From positions 25,621,289-25,685,288 of the forward strand of contig OY855906.1 of assembly GCA_963693305.1 (NCBI GenBank): a DNA stretch of 64,000 nt, in the 5' to 3' direction. This DNA is from Meandrina meandrites (Eukaryota; Cnidaria; Anthozoa; Scleractinia; Meandrinidae). Of the stretch, positions 1 to 11,700 are shown one piece after another. The notes under the pieces were generated by a model, which ran no database searches, was not told where the DNA came from, and worked only from the letters and a program-made list of their open reading frames with translations. Position 1 is the first letter of the stretch. The number at the start of each line of letters is the position of its first letter. A program made the position numbers and the translations under genes.

Positions 1-810
1 ACGAACTGGCCAAGGTGAAATTCAAGCAAAAATGTGCAAAGTTTAACTTTAAGACCACCTTTTAAAATCCTGTACGCCATCTTGACACTGAAACATGGGA
101 AACGTTGCCATGGCAATTTTGTAATTTCACATGTGAAATTATAAATTAGCGCTATAATTTCGCGCCAAAATTAAGGAGTAATTTGTCACCCATGATATTA
201 TGGCTAAAACAATGATTTTATTTCATGAAAATAGACAAAATGATTAGACGACATATACTTGCACGTAAGACATGTTAGCTGGCTTTATTACCGAGACGAC
301 TACTAACTGACATGGCGAAAACTAATGTACTGGATGAAATAAAACACTGACAATAGAGCAATATGCTTTATGATAATATGGTTTATATATGTCTCTCTTT
401 TTGCGTTGAATTTCTTCGCCATCAAATATTCAAATTCTGTTCATGGGTTAACACCTGCCTTTAAAAGTTTGTCTCGTAGATGATTTTTCTTTACACTCCT
501 TAGAAAAGATATTGACCTTGCTAGATAACATTGGATTTGGGTTTTTCTTAGCCAGTCTTTCTTGTGCCATCTTCTTTAGAGCCTGTTGTGATTTTCTCGT
601 GTTTGCATCGGTTTTGTTAACGTACACATGTTTACCTTTCTATGTTCTCCAACGCATTACGTACTGTGCAAGCAAAAGAACTGTCACAGTGAAAAAAGGT
701 GGATGTAGTACCTCGATTAATTTTGCAGGGCTGGACTTATTAACCTCTCATTATCGATCTAAATTTCCTCACCTCACCCAGCACGCACAAAATTATAATA
801 AATGGAATCA
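1..810. other. probable intron of the Cas1p-like gene, no exon seen
   Basis: This lies downstream of the donor at 815-814 on the minus strand, so it should be intron. I looked for the next Cas1p-family block (FSYYY-type) on the minus strand and did not see it. A short palindrome (catgtgaaattata / tttcacatg) lies near 120-145. Confidence 0.4.
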
Positions 811-815
811 CTTAC

Positions 816-1365
816 CAAAGCCAGTCATCCAAACGTAAGCTGCTATGAACACTCTTATAGCATTGTAAGTCTCTGTGGCTTTAAAGTAGTGATACCAAAC
901 AAACATGACTTGCATCCATCCTTTCCACTCCTCGGTCTGCTCACGGTTTAATATTTTGTCTGCAGTCTCCTTCCTAGTCAATCCAGCGGCTACTGCCACA
1001 AGTAAAAGAACCAGAAACCAAAACAGGTCACGTGAATAAGTCCGCTCGGTGGCGGGAAAATAGTGAGAGTCATCGCATAAATAGTAGAAGAACATAATTG
1101 CCCCAAATATTGCCACACTTTGCAGGAACTGATCGAGAGATGGCCTGACAGCAGTGGATACTTGAGTTGGCGTCTTTCCTGCAACACTGTTCTCTTGACC
1201 AGTGCTACGCTCTCGTTTGCTCACAGGGTCTAGGATGACCTTTTGTTGTGGTATTTCACCGTTTTCTACTATTCCAAGGCAGGCGTCTTCGTTATCTTCG
1301 GAAGAAAGCAGAATTAGAAGACATCTTAGAACAGAAATGCTAATGAGAAAGGAAATCTTTAGGTT
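816..1365 (-). CDS. Cas1p/RWA-type sugar O-acetyltransferase, N-terminal exon (gene continues off the left edge)
   Basis: This exon encodes the start of the multi-pass Cas1p acyltransferase domain, found in fungal Cas1p, plant RWA proteins and animal CASD1, which O-acetylate glycans in the Golgi/ER. The diagnostic block is near its end: NREQTEEWKGWMQ, then a YHYF segment and RVFIAAYVWMTGFG. Upstream are two hydrophobic spans (QSVAIFGAIMFFYYLCDD and DLFWFLVLLLVAVAAGL). A pyrimidine-rich acceptor (AG at 1367-1366) and a GTAAG donor (GT at 815-814) bound the exon. The reading frame is open across the whole exon and no clear initiator Met lies in it. The remaining transmembrane segments must lie left of position 1. 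The block reads more like plant RWA/fungal Cas1p than vertebrate CASD1, as I recall those families. Confidence 0.85.
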
Positions 1366-1706
1366 CTGGAGAGAGAGAAGAGTCTGAACGACTCCAAATT
1401 TGTTTAAAGTTCCATACAGAAGCGGATCAGGAAAATTAAAAAAAAAATGCTTAGCAGTTGGAGCGGAAGTGCAACCTCCACTGGCACGACGGAAAATGAG
1501 TTAAACAAACTAAAAAATGTTTCAGAAAAATGATGGAGGCGGCCCCCTCCACCCTCGGCACTCCTTCCTCCTTAATCCGCGCTTGCCAAGTGTAGGTTAC
1601 AATATATTAAGGCCACTCACTTGTACTGCAGTTGTAAAGCTTCATAAACGAACTACTATTATAAGGATTTCAAATATGATAAAGTAAACGAGTATTCCTT
1701 GCTTAC

Positions 1707-1890
1707 CTGATGCCTTAGGCCGAAATACGGTAGGAAAAGATGGAACTTTCAGTAACACCAGAAGCTTCCTAAAAGCTGCCAACGATACCACTGAGACCCA
1801 AAATACGAAGAGCGCTTTTTGATGAATAGATAGTGGGCCTTTTGACGCAAGCCTTCCAAACCCTTCCGTGGGAGCTCCTTCGGTATTCAT
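1707..1890 (-). CDS. candidate upstream exon of the Cas1p-like gene
   Basis: An ATG at 1890 opens a frame with one hydrophobic stretch (ALFVFWVSVVSLAAF), ending at a good donor (CAG|GTAAGC, GT at 1706-1705). It is on the same strand, 342 bp upstream of the Cas1p exon, and a single leading membrane span would suit an RWA-like N-terminus. However it ends in phase 1, while the neighbouring exon begins in phase 0 at its strongest acceptor. A further small exon or a different splice site would be needed to join them. It could equally be a chance open frame. Confidence 0.4.
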
Positions 1891-2045
1891 CGTTGTTCTA
1901 AAGATAGCAACAAGTATCGGAATGCGGTAATGTTTTGTTTTATTAACTAGATAAACTTTTGTATGACTTCTATTGAAGACCCAGACTAGTCGGGAATTTA
2001 CACCACATATATCATAGCGCTATCGTCATTAAATCTGAATTTATT

Positions 2046-2153
2046 TTTGGTTTAAAAATTTTCAAACCAGTTTGATTTCTATTTCCCTTTTGTCGGATCA
2101 TAATAACGAATTATTTATTAAAATCAAACCAGTTTGAAAATTTTTAAACCAAA
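2046..2153. repeat. short hairpin element
   Basis: Two nearly perfect arms of about 31 bp (2046-2076 and 2123-2153) are inverted copies of each other, built around CAAACCAGTTTG, which is itself palindromic. The spacer is about 46 bp. It resembles a very short MITE or foldback. Confidence 0.75.
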
Positions 2154-2159
2154 GATTAA

Positions 2160-3960
2160 CCAAAGAATTACGACATTGGACACTTGAAATTGTCACGAAA
2201 ATTACCACAAAGTGTGACCGAAATTGTTGCCCTTATATTGTTTAAAAAACATAAACTTAAATGTAATCGCATGATTTACCTCGTGCAATCTGGAATAAAA
2301 AAGCCTTGTAAATTTTTTCAAAGACTACAAATTGCACTCGTCCTACGTGCTTGTGCAATCTTGTTAGTGCTTATTTATTCCAAATTGCTCTCGAAATCAT
2401 GCCATTTCTGGTACAATTTTTTTGAGAATTCAGCTTTATTTTGTTTAAGTTTCGTACATTCTCTTTTTCTGTTACAGGTGAATGTGTGTTTTCATTCAAC
2501 AATATTGCCAAGGACACAGTCACGTGATGCCTTGTGATGCTAATGTAGCCAATGGATGGAGCAAAGAGATATTGGTTAACGTTTGCAAATTTGAATATGA
2601 ATCGCTTACAACACAACACAAAATTATAATAATACTAGAGTCGCTGATTTTCAGTAAAACCCGTAGGTTTTTACGGACCTTGCTAGCTGGTAGAATATAT
2701 TCATGGTTGTTGACATTTGTCTGTCTGTACAAACAGTGCAGTAATGCCACCAGGCAAAGAATGAACTCAAAACAATTAATCACCAAAATTTACTGGTTGA
2801 ACGACTTTACGGTCTGCAAGTTTGAAATCCTACAATACTATAAATTTCAAGTTTCTTTCTCTTTCTCTTTCGGTTTGTGCAAAGCTGAACTGTGGCACTG
2901 GAAACTAAAAACTATAGGAAGTGCAATTATGTGTCAAAGCTGAGATCAGTGCAAGGAGATTTCGAAATGGCACAGTGTCCACAATTATTGAATAGCGGCT
3001 AAAGCTCTCCATGTTTAGTTCACAGATTAGTTGAACATATCGTAGGTCTTCTGGAAGCAAGACATGATAATCTTTTTTTTAACACTAACCTCCACATGGC
3101 CCTTTGAATTACACTTTCAAATCCTTAACATTAGCCACGTTGTCCACTAAAAGATTTCAAACTCTGCCGCAAACGACGACTGTAAAGTGGGTTTTGCTTG
3201 TGGTGTTCTTAGAGACGGTAGAGCCTAGGCACTAGCTATTCTTACCTTTTTGCAAAGATTTAAAAAACGTTCTCTGACTAAAAGAATAATAATAACAATA
3301 ATGATAAAAAATAGGTTTTCAACTACTTGATTTACAGTCTTCGACGAGTGAAGTTAAATGAAAAACGAAAGCGATAAAAATTCTAAATATAAATTGCAAA
3401 AGAATAAGGAATGCATTTTATCGGCATTGTCCAGTGAGTGGGATGCAAGACTTGTTCCCCCAGTCGCCATGGCATGCCAAGATTCCAGAAACTATCTTCT
3501 TTCTCCAAAACTACCCGGCCTTCGTCAATTATAGAGGCATTTTCAAGTCAATGGCATGGTCATAAAACCATCCATGATCCGCGATTCTTGAGCCTTTGAC
3601 AGTTGTTTTTTTTTTCTTTTACATTTTCTTTTGATATAAAAAAAGATCTGCCTGTACGATCGGCAACTTATCACCACGAAGGAGTTCATCCATGTCCAAT
3701 ACACCCGCATCGACTCGGGTCGTCTATAAGTACTGACGACTCGACTTTGTGGAAGTCTAGTCGCAAATATTGCCGGAAGTGGAAATCCAAAGTTGAAACG
3801 CTTACCGGAAGTAAAACTGATGGATGTCGGAGGAAATAAAATGTTGACGACTCGTCACGACTCGTTCCAACACGTGTCGACTCGACTCAATGAAAGTCGA
3901 TTCGTAAACAAAGCCCGTGGGAGGATAGCAAAATGTTCACCACTGGCCACAACTCAACAA
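2160..3960. other. intergenic, nothing assignable
   Basis: The open frames here on both strands overlap each other, have no recognisable motif and are low-complexity. From about 3700 the sequence becomes rich in GACTCG-type repeats (cgactcgtcacgactcg and variants), leading into the minisatellite that follows. Confidence 0.5.
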
Positions 3961-3962
3961 GA

Positions 3963-4415
3963 GTCGCAAAAGAACTAGAAACATGAAGACCAAACAGGAA
4001 ACTACTTCATGAATGCGAAGCACAAAAACGGGTGAGCACACCCAGGCATGATAGAAGCTATACTATGTATTACTCGTTCTATAAACGTGTGCAGGCAAAT
4101 AATACTTTTTTGGCGAAACGTGGAATGAATGGAAAGCTCAAAAACGGGTGAGCACACCCAGGCATGATACAAGCCATACTATGTATTACTCGTTCTATAA
4201 ACGTGTGCAGGCAAATGATACGTTTATGGCGACTCGTCACGACTCGACACGAGTCGCAAAAGAACTACAAACACCAAGATCAAACAGGAAAACCATGCAT
4301 GAATATAATGTAAAGCACAAAAGTCGGCAAGCAAACCCAGGTATGATACAAGCCATACTATCTATTTTTCGTTCGTGAAACGTGTGCTGGGAAATGGTAC
4401 TTTTTGGCGAAACGC
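3963..4415. repeat. minisatellite, about 117-bp units plus longer composite units
   Basis: A block beginning with acgggtgagcacacccagg and containing cgttctataaacgtgtgcag occurs at about 4029 and 4146, and in diverged form at about 4320. A flanking gtcgcaaaagaacta...caaacaggaaa segment repeats at 3963 and 4253. The units are tandem and in the same orientation. Confidence 0.8.
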
Positions 4416-4660
4416 GGACTTCTCGGTGATTCGGTCTGATCCTACAGATCGAAGCGCGGAATATTCGGACTGATTCTTTGAACGAAACGCATTATGTTAG
4501 GTGTGATACTTTAGAGCGAAGCGTGGAATATTCGGTCGGATTCTCTGAACGAAACGCGGAATATTCGGTCTGATACTTTGGAGCGAGGCGCGAAATATTC
4601 GGTTTGATTCTTTAGAGTGAAACGTGGAATATTCGTTTTCATTCTTTAGACTCAAACTCA
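4415..4660. repeat. minisatellite of about 40-bp units
   Basis: Five to six degenerate tandem units, each with ggaatattcggtctgattct followed by a ttgaacgaaacgc-like segment. It abuts the 117-bp minisatellite directly, and the last unit of that array already contains the gcgaaacgcgga sequence. Confidence 0.8.
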
Positions 4661-4818
4661 AAGTATCAACCAAAAATATTACCGCTGAGAGGGAAAAACG
4701 CGTTAACGCTTATACAACATTCACTTGTGAATCCGGTAAAGGTGGAAACTTCAGACCCGTGAACTGTTGTTGTATGGCCTTCATCGGCTTATTTACGAGC
4801 AAGGTTCAACCAAACGTT

Positions 4819-5370
4819 TTGGTAAAAAAGAATTTAAAATGTTGACACTGGCTAAAAAGTATATTGTTTTTGGACGTTTCGGCCACTGCTGTTGCCTTCT
4901 TCAGCAAAAGATAAAAAATGCAAATGTTTAACGGCGTCCTGTTAGATTATGTAACTCTTTGTTGGCCAAACACCATATGCTTCACAATCACCAAATAGAT
5001 TTGGAGAACGTTGAAATTGTTGACAGATCATCGGCATGGCGACAAAGATTAATTCTTGAAGCTTGGTATTCCGTGCGAGACAGGAACGCAATAAACGAAC
5101 ACATTGCGCTACCAAACATATACAATAACATTAAGAACTTTTAAGTCATTAAGAATGCCCGAGAGTCTAGATCTATTGTTACACCTAAAAAGTTCCTTCA
5201 GGCGTGATTTAGTTTTATCACACATCGTGTTACATAATCTAACAGGACGCCGTTAAACATTTGCATTTTTTATCTTTTGCTGAAGAAGGCAACAGCAGTG
5301 GCCGAAACGTCCAAAAACAATATACTTTTTAGCCAGTGTCAACATTTTTAAATTCTTTTTTACCAAAATT
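4819..5370. mobile_element. foldback/MITE-like element with about 135-bp inverted arms
   Basis: The left arm (about 4819-4953) and right arm (about 5232-5367) are near-perfect reverse complements. Both include a gccgaaacgtcc / ggacgtttcggc segment and a segment reading tgaagaaggcaacagcagtgg in the right arm. The roughly 280-bp centre has no domain I recognise. The element sits between the minisatellites and a duplicated 156-bp repeat. Confidence 0.85.
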
Positions 5371-5863
5371 TTTAACATGCCTGGCTACACACCCAATATT
5401 TTTAAGGTTCAACCAGTTTGGAAACTCTTTGTTTTCATATTTATTACTTCTTTTCTACTGACAATATCTATCTTTTCGAAACGTTGGATAAATAAAATCA
5501 TGTAAAACCAATAAATATCCTCTTTAATTTTGCCATGCGGTGTTACCAGTTGTTCACAAGCCTGCCTGCTAGCAGGCTCCCCGAGTAGATCAAGAAGCCT
5601 GCTCGCGCGAAATTAGAATAAACCAGTGGTTGCTGGGAAACTCAAGGGTAAGAAATAGGGAGTGGGAAGGCGGCCTACACCATTGGCAAAGATCTTCATT
5701 ATTGAGCAAACAATTAGCGTAAAGATAAACATAATAAACAATGCCCCTAGCCCTCAAAACAAGAGAGCTGCAGATCAACGACAAGAAAGAAAATAAAGCT
5801 TTATTAAAAGTGGTGCTACTGAAATGAGTGCGAAATCACTTCCGGTTCCGAAAACTTGCTACA

Positions 5864-6172
5864 GTCTTGGACAGAATAAAAAGAGAAATTAGACCCCCCC
5901 TCCCCCCGAATCAATGCCGGATGAATCGCCGCAAAAACCAAAACGCGCCAATTTTCCCATCATTGAAATGGGGGGGAGGGGTGGTCCTAATTTTTCATTT
6001 GAATTGTCCAAGATTGCAATCTTGGACAGAATAAAAAGAGAAATTAGACCCCCCCTCTCCCCGAATCAATGATGAATCGCCGCAAAAACCAAAACGCGCC
6101 CATTTTCCCATCATTGAAATGGGGGGGGGGGGGGGGGGGTCCTAATTTTTCATTTGAATTGTCCAAGATTGT
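5864..6172. repeat. two tandem copies of a 156-bp unit
   Basis: Both copies start with tcttggacagaataaaaag (5864 and 6020) and run through a C-run, cgccgcaaaaaccaaaacgc, a G-run, then gtccaagattg. Opposed C-runs and G-runs within each unit could pair. The second copy has a longer G-run (about 6121-6139). Confidence 0.85.
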
Positions 6173-6179
6173 GGCTGTC

Positions 6180-7175
6180 TCACCCTAAGACAGTCTGGAA
6201 ATTTTCCGCCGCCTTTATCAACTGAAATATGGGTAATGTATTTCAAACCAAAGAAGCCTGGATAATTTGGAAAGTCGCATTTTGGAACGTTCGCGCACCG
6301 GTTCAAAGTTAGTTATTTTTAATTGCCGGACCAACTCAACGCATGCCCTGAAATATTTTGGTTTCATCATTTAACAGCATTTTATTCGCCCCTGATTTTT
6401 GTTATAGACAATCGCGAATCACATCTACAACGATAAACAGCAAAGGGTTCGTTTTCAATTGACATGTCCGATAACAATAACGCCACGGAGTCTGACAGAG
6501 GATTCTTTTCAGGGAACACTTTGATAAATTTTAGTTTACAAAGTAAGGGCCAAAATAAGCTTTAAATAATCTTACCTTTACTTAATTGAAGTCCGTCCGC
6601 GATTTAAATTGTGATTCCCTCGACTCAGATCAATAAGCCAGCTTGTTCAAATTTCTTGCTACGTAAAACTTGTATTTATTTTACTGGTACCTGTTCACTT
6701 GCCACCATGGTGATTAGAACTGTCCGAGGAAAATGCATACTTAGTTGCAAATTCGTCTTTTGAAGAGAATTATAAAGCAGTGTGGCAAATATGAAGATAG
6801 TACGGCTAGCTTCTAATAACAAGGGCCATGAGGTTTATTGTCGTATTTCTTTACAGCCCGAGATGACTCGGCTAATATTTCCTTGCTCAGGTAAAAACTT
6901 TGACTCAACTACAGCTAGAGGTAAAGAGGAGGTACCGGTCTGAGAAAATATTTCACAAATGCTGCGCGCCTACAATGTTTATTCAAATGGTAATCCTTTT
7001 TACGTCATATAGTTGACATCAACCACGCATGCACGTCGCAAGTTTCCTCTGTTCACATGGATACCTCAAGCGCATGCTCGCTGTGCGCCTTATTCATTTT
7101 ACATTTGGCCCGAACAAATTTGATCAATAAGATTTGTGATCATTTTTTTAATGTAGGAAAAGGCTGCTAAAAAAT
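6180..7175. other. intergenic, nothing assignable
   Basis: No open frame of note, no recognisable motif and no strong repeat in this stretch. Confidence 0.4.
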
Positions 7176-7179
7176 TTGC

Positions 7180-7370
7180 CACTCACAATTTCCACATTTC
7201 CCATAATACACCTTGTTTGCCCCCAAAAATTTTGCATAAGTATTGTTTAAAATTTCTCTTGGGACGACTCTTTCTTTCAAGAGAAATTGAAAACAATGCT
7301 TGTACATAGGTTTGGAGGGCAAACGAAGTGTATTTTGGGAGGTGTGAAAGTGGCGAATTGCCAGCGAGTG
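7180..7370. repeat. hairpin element with about 57-bp arms
   Basis: Arms at about 7205-7260 and 7278-7334 are inverted copies (attttgcataagtattg against caatgcttgtacatagg), with weaker pairing beyond both ends. The open frame across it is a product of the palindrome and is not a gene. Confidence 0.75.
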
Positions 7371-7375
7371 GTCCG

Positions 7376-8791
7376 GATGAAAATGCAAGGTACCTGGGCG
7401 TCTCGTTTAACCAATCAGATTGGGCGGTTTAGGCTATCTGTGCCACGAGCACAGCTATAAAATAAGAAATGCAAATAGAATAACTTGACCCAGAAAGAAT
7501 AACATCATTGGTCCAAGAACTCAAAGAGTTGAGTTACAGATACTGTTGATGGTGGTGTAAGAACCGTTTTGTAAGTAGTGTAAATATTGCATTGTACGAA
7601 GTGTCAGAGTATCGTAATGTAATTAGCGCAAGTATGCAATTGAAAAAAGAAAGAGCCTGATTATTGGTCCAAGATCTTGAAAGATTTAATTTAGATATCT
7701 TGTGTTAAGGTCATTTACAGCCACCAGCTTGTTACTAGGTGGATAAATGTTGCACTTGAACTTGCAGGCTTTTAGCCAGGTGGGAGTCCTATGGACTGCC
7801 ACTTTTCAGAGAAAATTAATATGAATAACTGTATACAGAGGTTTTCTTAGCAAATTTGGAAATCTTTAGATACTTTTGCACTAATAACTGCAGAGAAACA
7901 CCTTGCATGATCCTCAGGCCCTCCTATGGGGACAGCCAGACTCCCACTTTTTAAATCCTGGCTAAACCTGACCTGAAGAAACACCTTTCTTTTCTTCGCT
8001 TTATATCATCCAACAGGAAGAATGTACCACACTAAAAACTGTTTGGAAAGATACTATAATGACTACACATATATCCAGGCTATATACAAGACGTTTTTCA
8101 CTTGCTTGTTTCAGGCTACAGTTGTATATAGTACAACATAAACCAGCATGCCTTTTGTTTCTTTTATGCTTTTGGATTTTGATAAACATCTGACTGGCTA
8201 TCGCCTCAAAATACTGCAGTGTCCGAATAAACCAAATATTTTGATTCTATCTCAAAACGTTCATTACTAACAGACCAACTGAAAGCCATCCCACATTGGT
8301 GGCTACTTTTCTGGTGGTCCAAACCAAGTTCCGGCTTCTTTAAACAAATCCTATGAAAATATCCCAGTATTTTAAAACAAGGTTCCACTGTAGAAACACA
8401 TAGTTTATCATTAAAAAAGTTAAAAGCTTAATATACAACATTCTCAGAGACCCAGGGCAAGTTGGTCAGGGCGAAACAAAGACTACCAAGCAGAAATCGA
8501 AGTGATGAAAGGGTCTCTAAGGATGTATATACAACACCAAAGATCTCTCCAGTGGTAGAACTTCATGTTAATTAAAATGAACACTGAGGAATACAAGCAT
8601 AAAAGCAAGACAGATTACCAACTGATGACCAAACTGGCCTTGCAGTGATTCAGTACCCTGGTAATCATTCTGGACTATGCTTCCATGAACTTTTGTAAAG
8701 TACATGAATGTACACTGTGCACACAATCTCGAAGTCAGCAGTTATTCCTCATGCTAGCAGCATTCACTTGTTTGTTGTAGTGATACCATCA
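7376..8791. other. intergenic and possible 3' UTR of the dsRBD gene
   Basis: This follows the stop codon of the minus-strand dsRBD gene at 8794-8792, so its right part is likely 3' untranslated sequence. I saw no clear polyadenylation hexamer close to the stop and no coding exon. Confidence 0.35.
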
Positions 8792-11700
8792 TTACAAGGT
8801 CCCTGCAGGTAAAAATGAGATGGGTGCTGGTGGAGTGGATCCAGCAGGAACAAATGCCATTTTCTTATTTGGTGGCTCCATTGACAGATTGGTTTTACTA
8901 ATTGTATTGAGCATGGCTTCAGCTGCTTTTCGCTTGGCTTCCTTTTTGGATCTGCCCTTTCCAGTACACAACAAATTGCCCACTGTTACTCTGGTCTCAA
9001 ATGTTCTTTGATGAGGAGGCCCCTCACCATTGGAAACATCAAATTCAGGCTTCTGTAGCCCTTTCTTGACTGTTACCTCCTGAAGGTGGCTGATTGGGTT
9101 GTTATGTGGAGCGAGTGCAGCAGTCGTTGTCCATTGCTGAAAAACAAGACAACATCATGAATCACAACAGCAAATGCAGATGTTTCAGGGATGTAACATT
9201 TTATTTTGTGACAGGAGGGGGGTGAGGGGGATGAAAAATCCTTTTCAAAAATTTGTTTGCAAAAGCAAAAATGCCCAAATAAATTGTTTGCAGACATCAA
9301 ATAAAAGTGGGTCCGCAATGCGTACTTGTGTGGACTTTCATTTGTTTTTGATAATGAATAATGGAATGAGCCAATGTACAGTATCAGTTAGACCTTAAAG
9401 TCGTTTGCTTCTCGTTTCCAGTTTGGCAGTAGTCCGCGGCGCTCTCGCGCTTCCCGCTCTGTGAGCTGGACTGTAGGCAAGACTAAGTATCAGTCAATTA
9501 TGAGTTGGCAGTCACTTGAAACTCGAGATAATAAAAAAACTTGTTCTTATGATCGTGAAAGAAAAACTTCCTTCTCGTTTTGAGGAACACACCTTGCAAT
9601 TTACCCTGAAGATCGCCTTAAACATTGAAATGTAGTCCAATTTATTTAAACTGTGTCAGAGAAGCGGAAAACCTGTGACAAGACCCGACAGTATCTCTAT
9701 ATGGTTACATGAAAAGGACGGGGATGTTCGTCGGAAAATTTGATCTACTATTCTACTCTCGTGAAGGATAACATTTCACACAATACAGCAAGGTTGATAC
9801 TAGGTGAAAACGTAGAAACTTTTCGGGACCGCAAAGCCATTTTTAGTTATCTGTGTCTTAAAAACAGAGAAGTGTTAGACGGGAAATGGACAAATTAGGT
9901 CTTTAAATGGAAATAAGGACAAGAAAATTATTTATTAAGAACAAAAACAAAATCTTACCACTAGAAATCGGGGATACTGATTTCAGTCCATTCATAAAGA
10001 AGTATTTTGCGAAGTATGTAGATTGTCTTCGTTTGCCTGACATTTCATCTGAACGCTTGTGTAAACAACAGCTAAACTCATCAATTAACTCATTTTCTTT
10101 CATTGCGTTGTTTTCATATACAACTTTTCCGGAATGGTTTTTATCGCCTTTAAGCAAGATTTCACTAATAATCTCTTGATACAAGGAGGCAGATGAACAC
10201 TTTTTTCAACCTAAAATTATCATCGTTCTTGAATTAATTTTCGAGTGTAGTCGGCAATTCCCGAACGACACATTTTCAATCAGTAATTTAGTTTTCGCAC
10301 GGTTTCAATACATACATTTTTCGGTTCAAAATAAGTTTTATGCTATTCACACTAACTTCTTACCAGCAGTTTTGAATTCGACATCAGTCAGATTGCGTTA
10401 TTCAAATTTAACTTGCGAGAAATCCAAGAAAATAATAATTGCGGGAAAGCCCCGGGAAAACAACTTGATTAGTGAACTTGTTTTGTTTTGACTCGTTGTG
10501 TATCCATTCTTCCATTCTAAAGATTCTGTGTGGCAAAGCTGAAACAAAACAACAAATATCTAGATATCTGCTGAATAATGCTTTTCAACGATTTTCAATT
10601 ATACTAATTATATGCGAATCAAGCGAACACAGCAACTGACGTCCAGTCGAACACAACAGACAGCGCGAAAAGTGTGAAAAATAGCGTGACCTTTGCCCGG
10701 CAGTTCAGTCGAACGCCGCGTGCAAATATGAAAGCCGCCACCACTTTTTTCTTTTGATGTGCACGTATACCACTGGCATCTTTGACGCTGCTCGTTGATG
10801 TACTGCACTTGACAAATTTTAGGTTTCGATTAATGAAATTGTGTGATGCTTTCTTTGTGACGTCTCGCCAATTTTACATTGACTCTTGGCTCCAAAACTT
10901 CGGATTCTCCGAACACCCTCGAAAGCTTCCGAAAGGGCTGAGACGCGTTATCACGGAAAGTGCCGTCCCAATCGGGAAAACTGCACGATCGCAATATGTG
11001 GATTTTCACACTTCGTGTGAAAGTCCACATAAAAATAGTCTTCAGAAAAAATATTTTTCTTGGAAAAATTTTCACCCCACCCCGAACCCTCCAAAAAATA
11101 ATGGTCTGTCCCTTAAGATGGCACTTTGCGTACTGTACAGGTCTGTGTTGTGTAAAACTCCCCCGTATATAACTATACTATCTGATTGCCATACATATTT
11201 TGTGTTCATGTCAGTTCAATCTCACTTGATTTCTTATCTGAAAATCCTGTAATCCAAACACCCATCCATTACATGTAATCATCTTTTGGGGTTCTAACTT
11301 TTATTTTCTTTATAAATTTGCCCTGTTACTGTACATTCACCCAAAATGCCTGATGAAATATAATACCATTTAGAAACAAGCAAAAAATAAATTGAATAAC
11401 AATTGTGTTCAGTAGCAATGAAATGCATCAGTTGTGTTTACTGTACTGGAACAGATTCAAATGTACCACATTTTCTCGATTAGACGCCCCCGGTGTATAT
11501 TTCAAACTTGGCCTGGTGGGCCCGGTATTTATTTGACTCATGCACTTTATTCAAACTCGGTTTTCATTAAGCAACTGTTTTTATTCATTATTTTTGACAA
11601 AAATGTATCTGGCTAATATACCTCAGTACAGCTTATTATACCTTAAATAAATACCTGAGGAGCCTATTTTCAACTCCACCTTGGAGACCCGGCATTTATT

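Noticed and set aside
512..838. 108-codon plus-strand open frame
   Set aside because: It overlaps the Cas1p exon end on the other strand and has no supporting motif or splice context.
1202..1387. plus-strand frame over the Cas1p exon
   Set aside because: Antisense shadow of the coding exon.
1707..1890. direct splice from this exon to the Cas1p exon at 1365
   Set aside because: Phase 1 donor against a phase 0 acceptor would shift the frame; another exon or site would be required.
5232..5367. true hammerhead ribozyme
   Set aside because: Core-like letters are present, but there is an extra A before stem II and no clear stem III or cleavage triplet in the right place; kept only as a motif observation.
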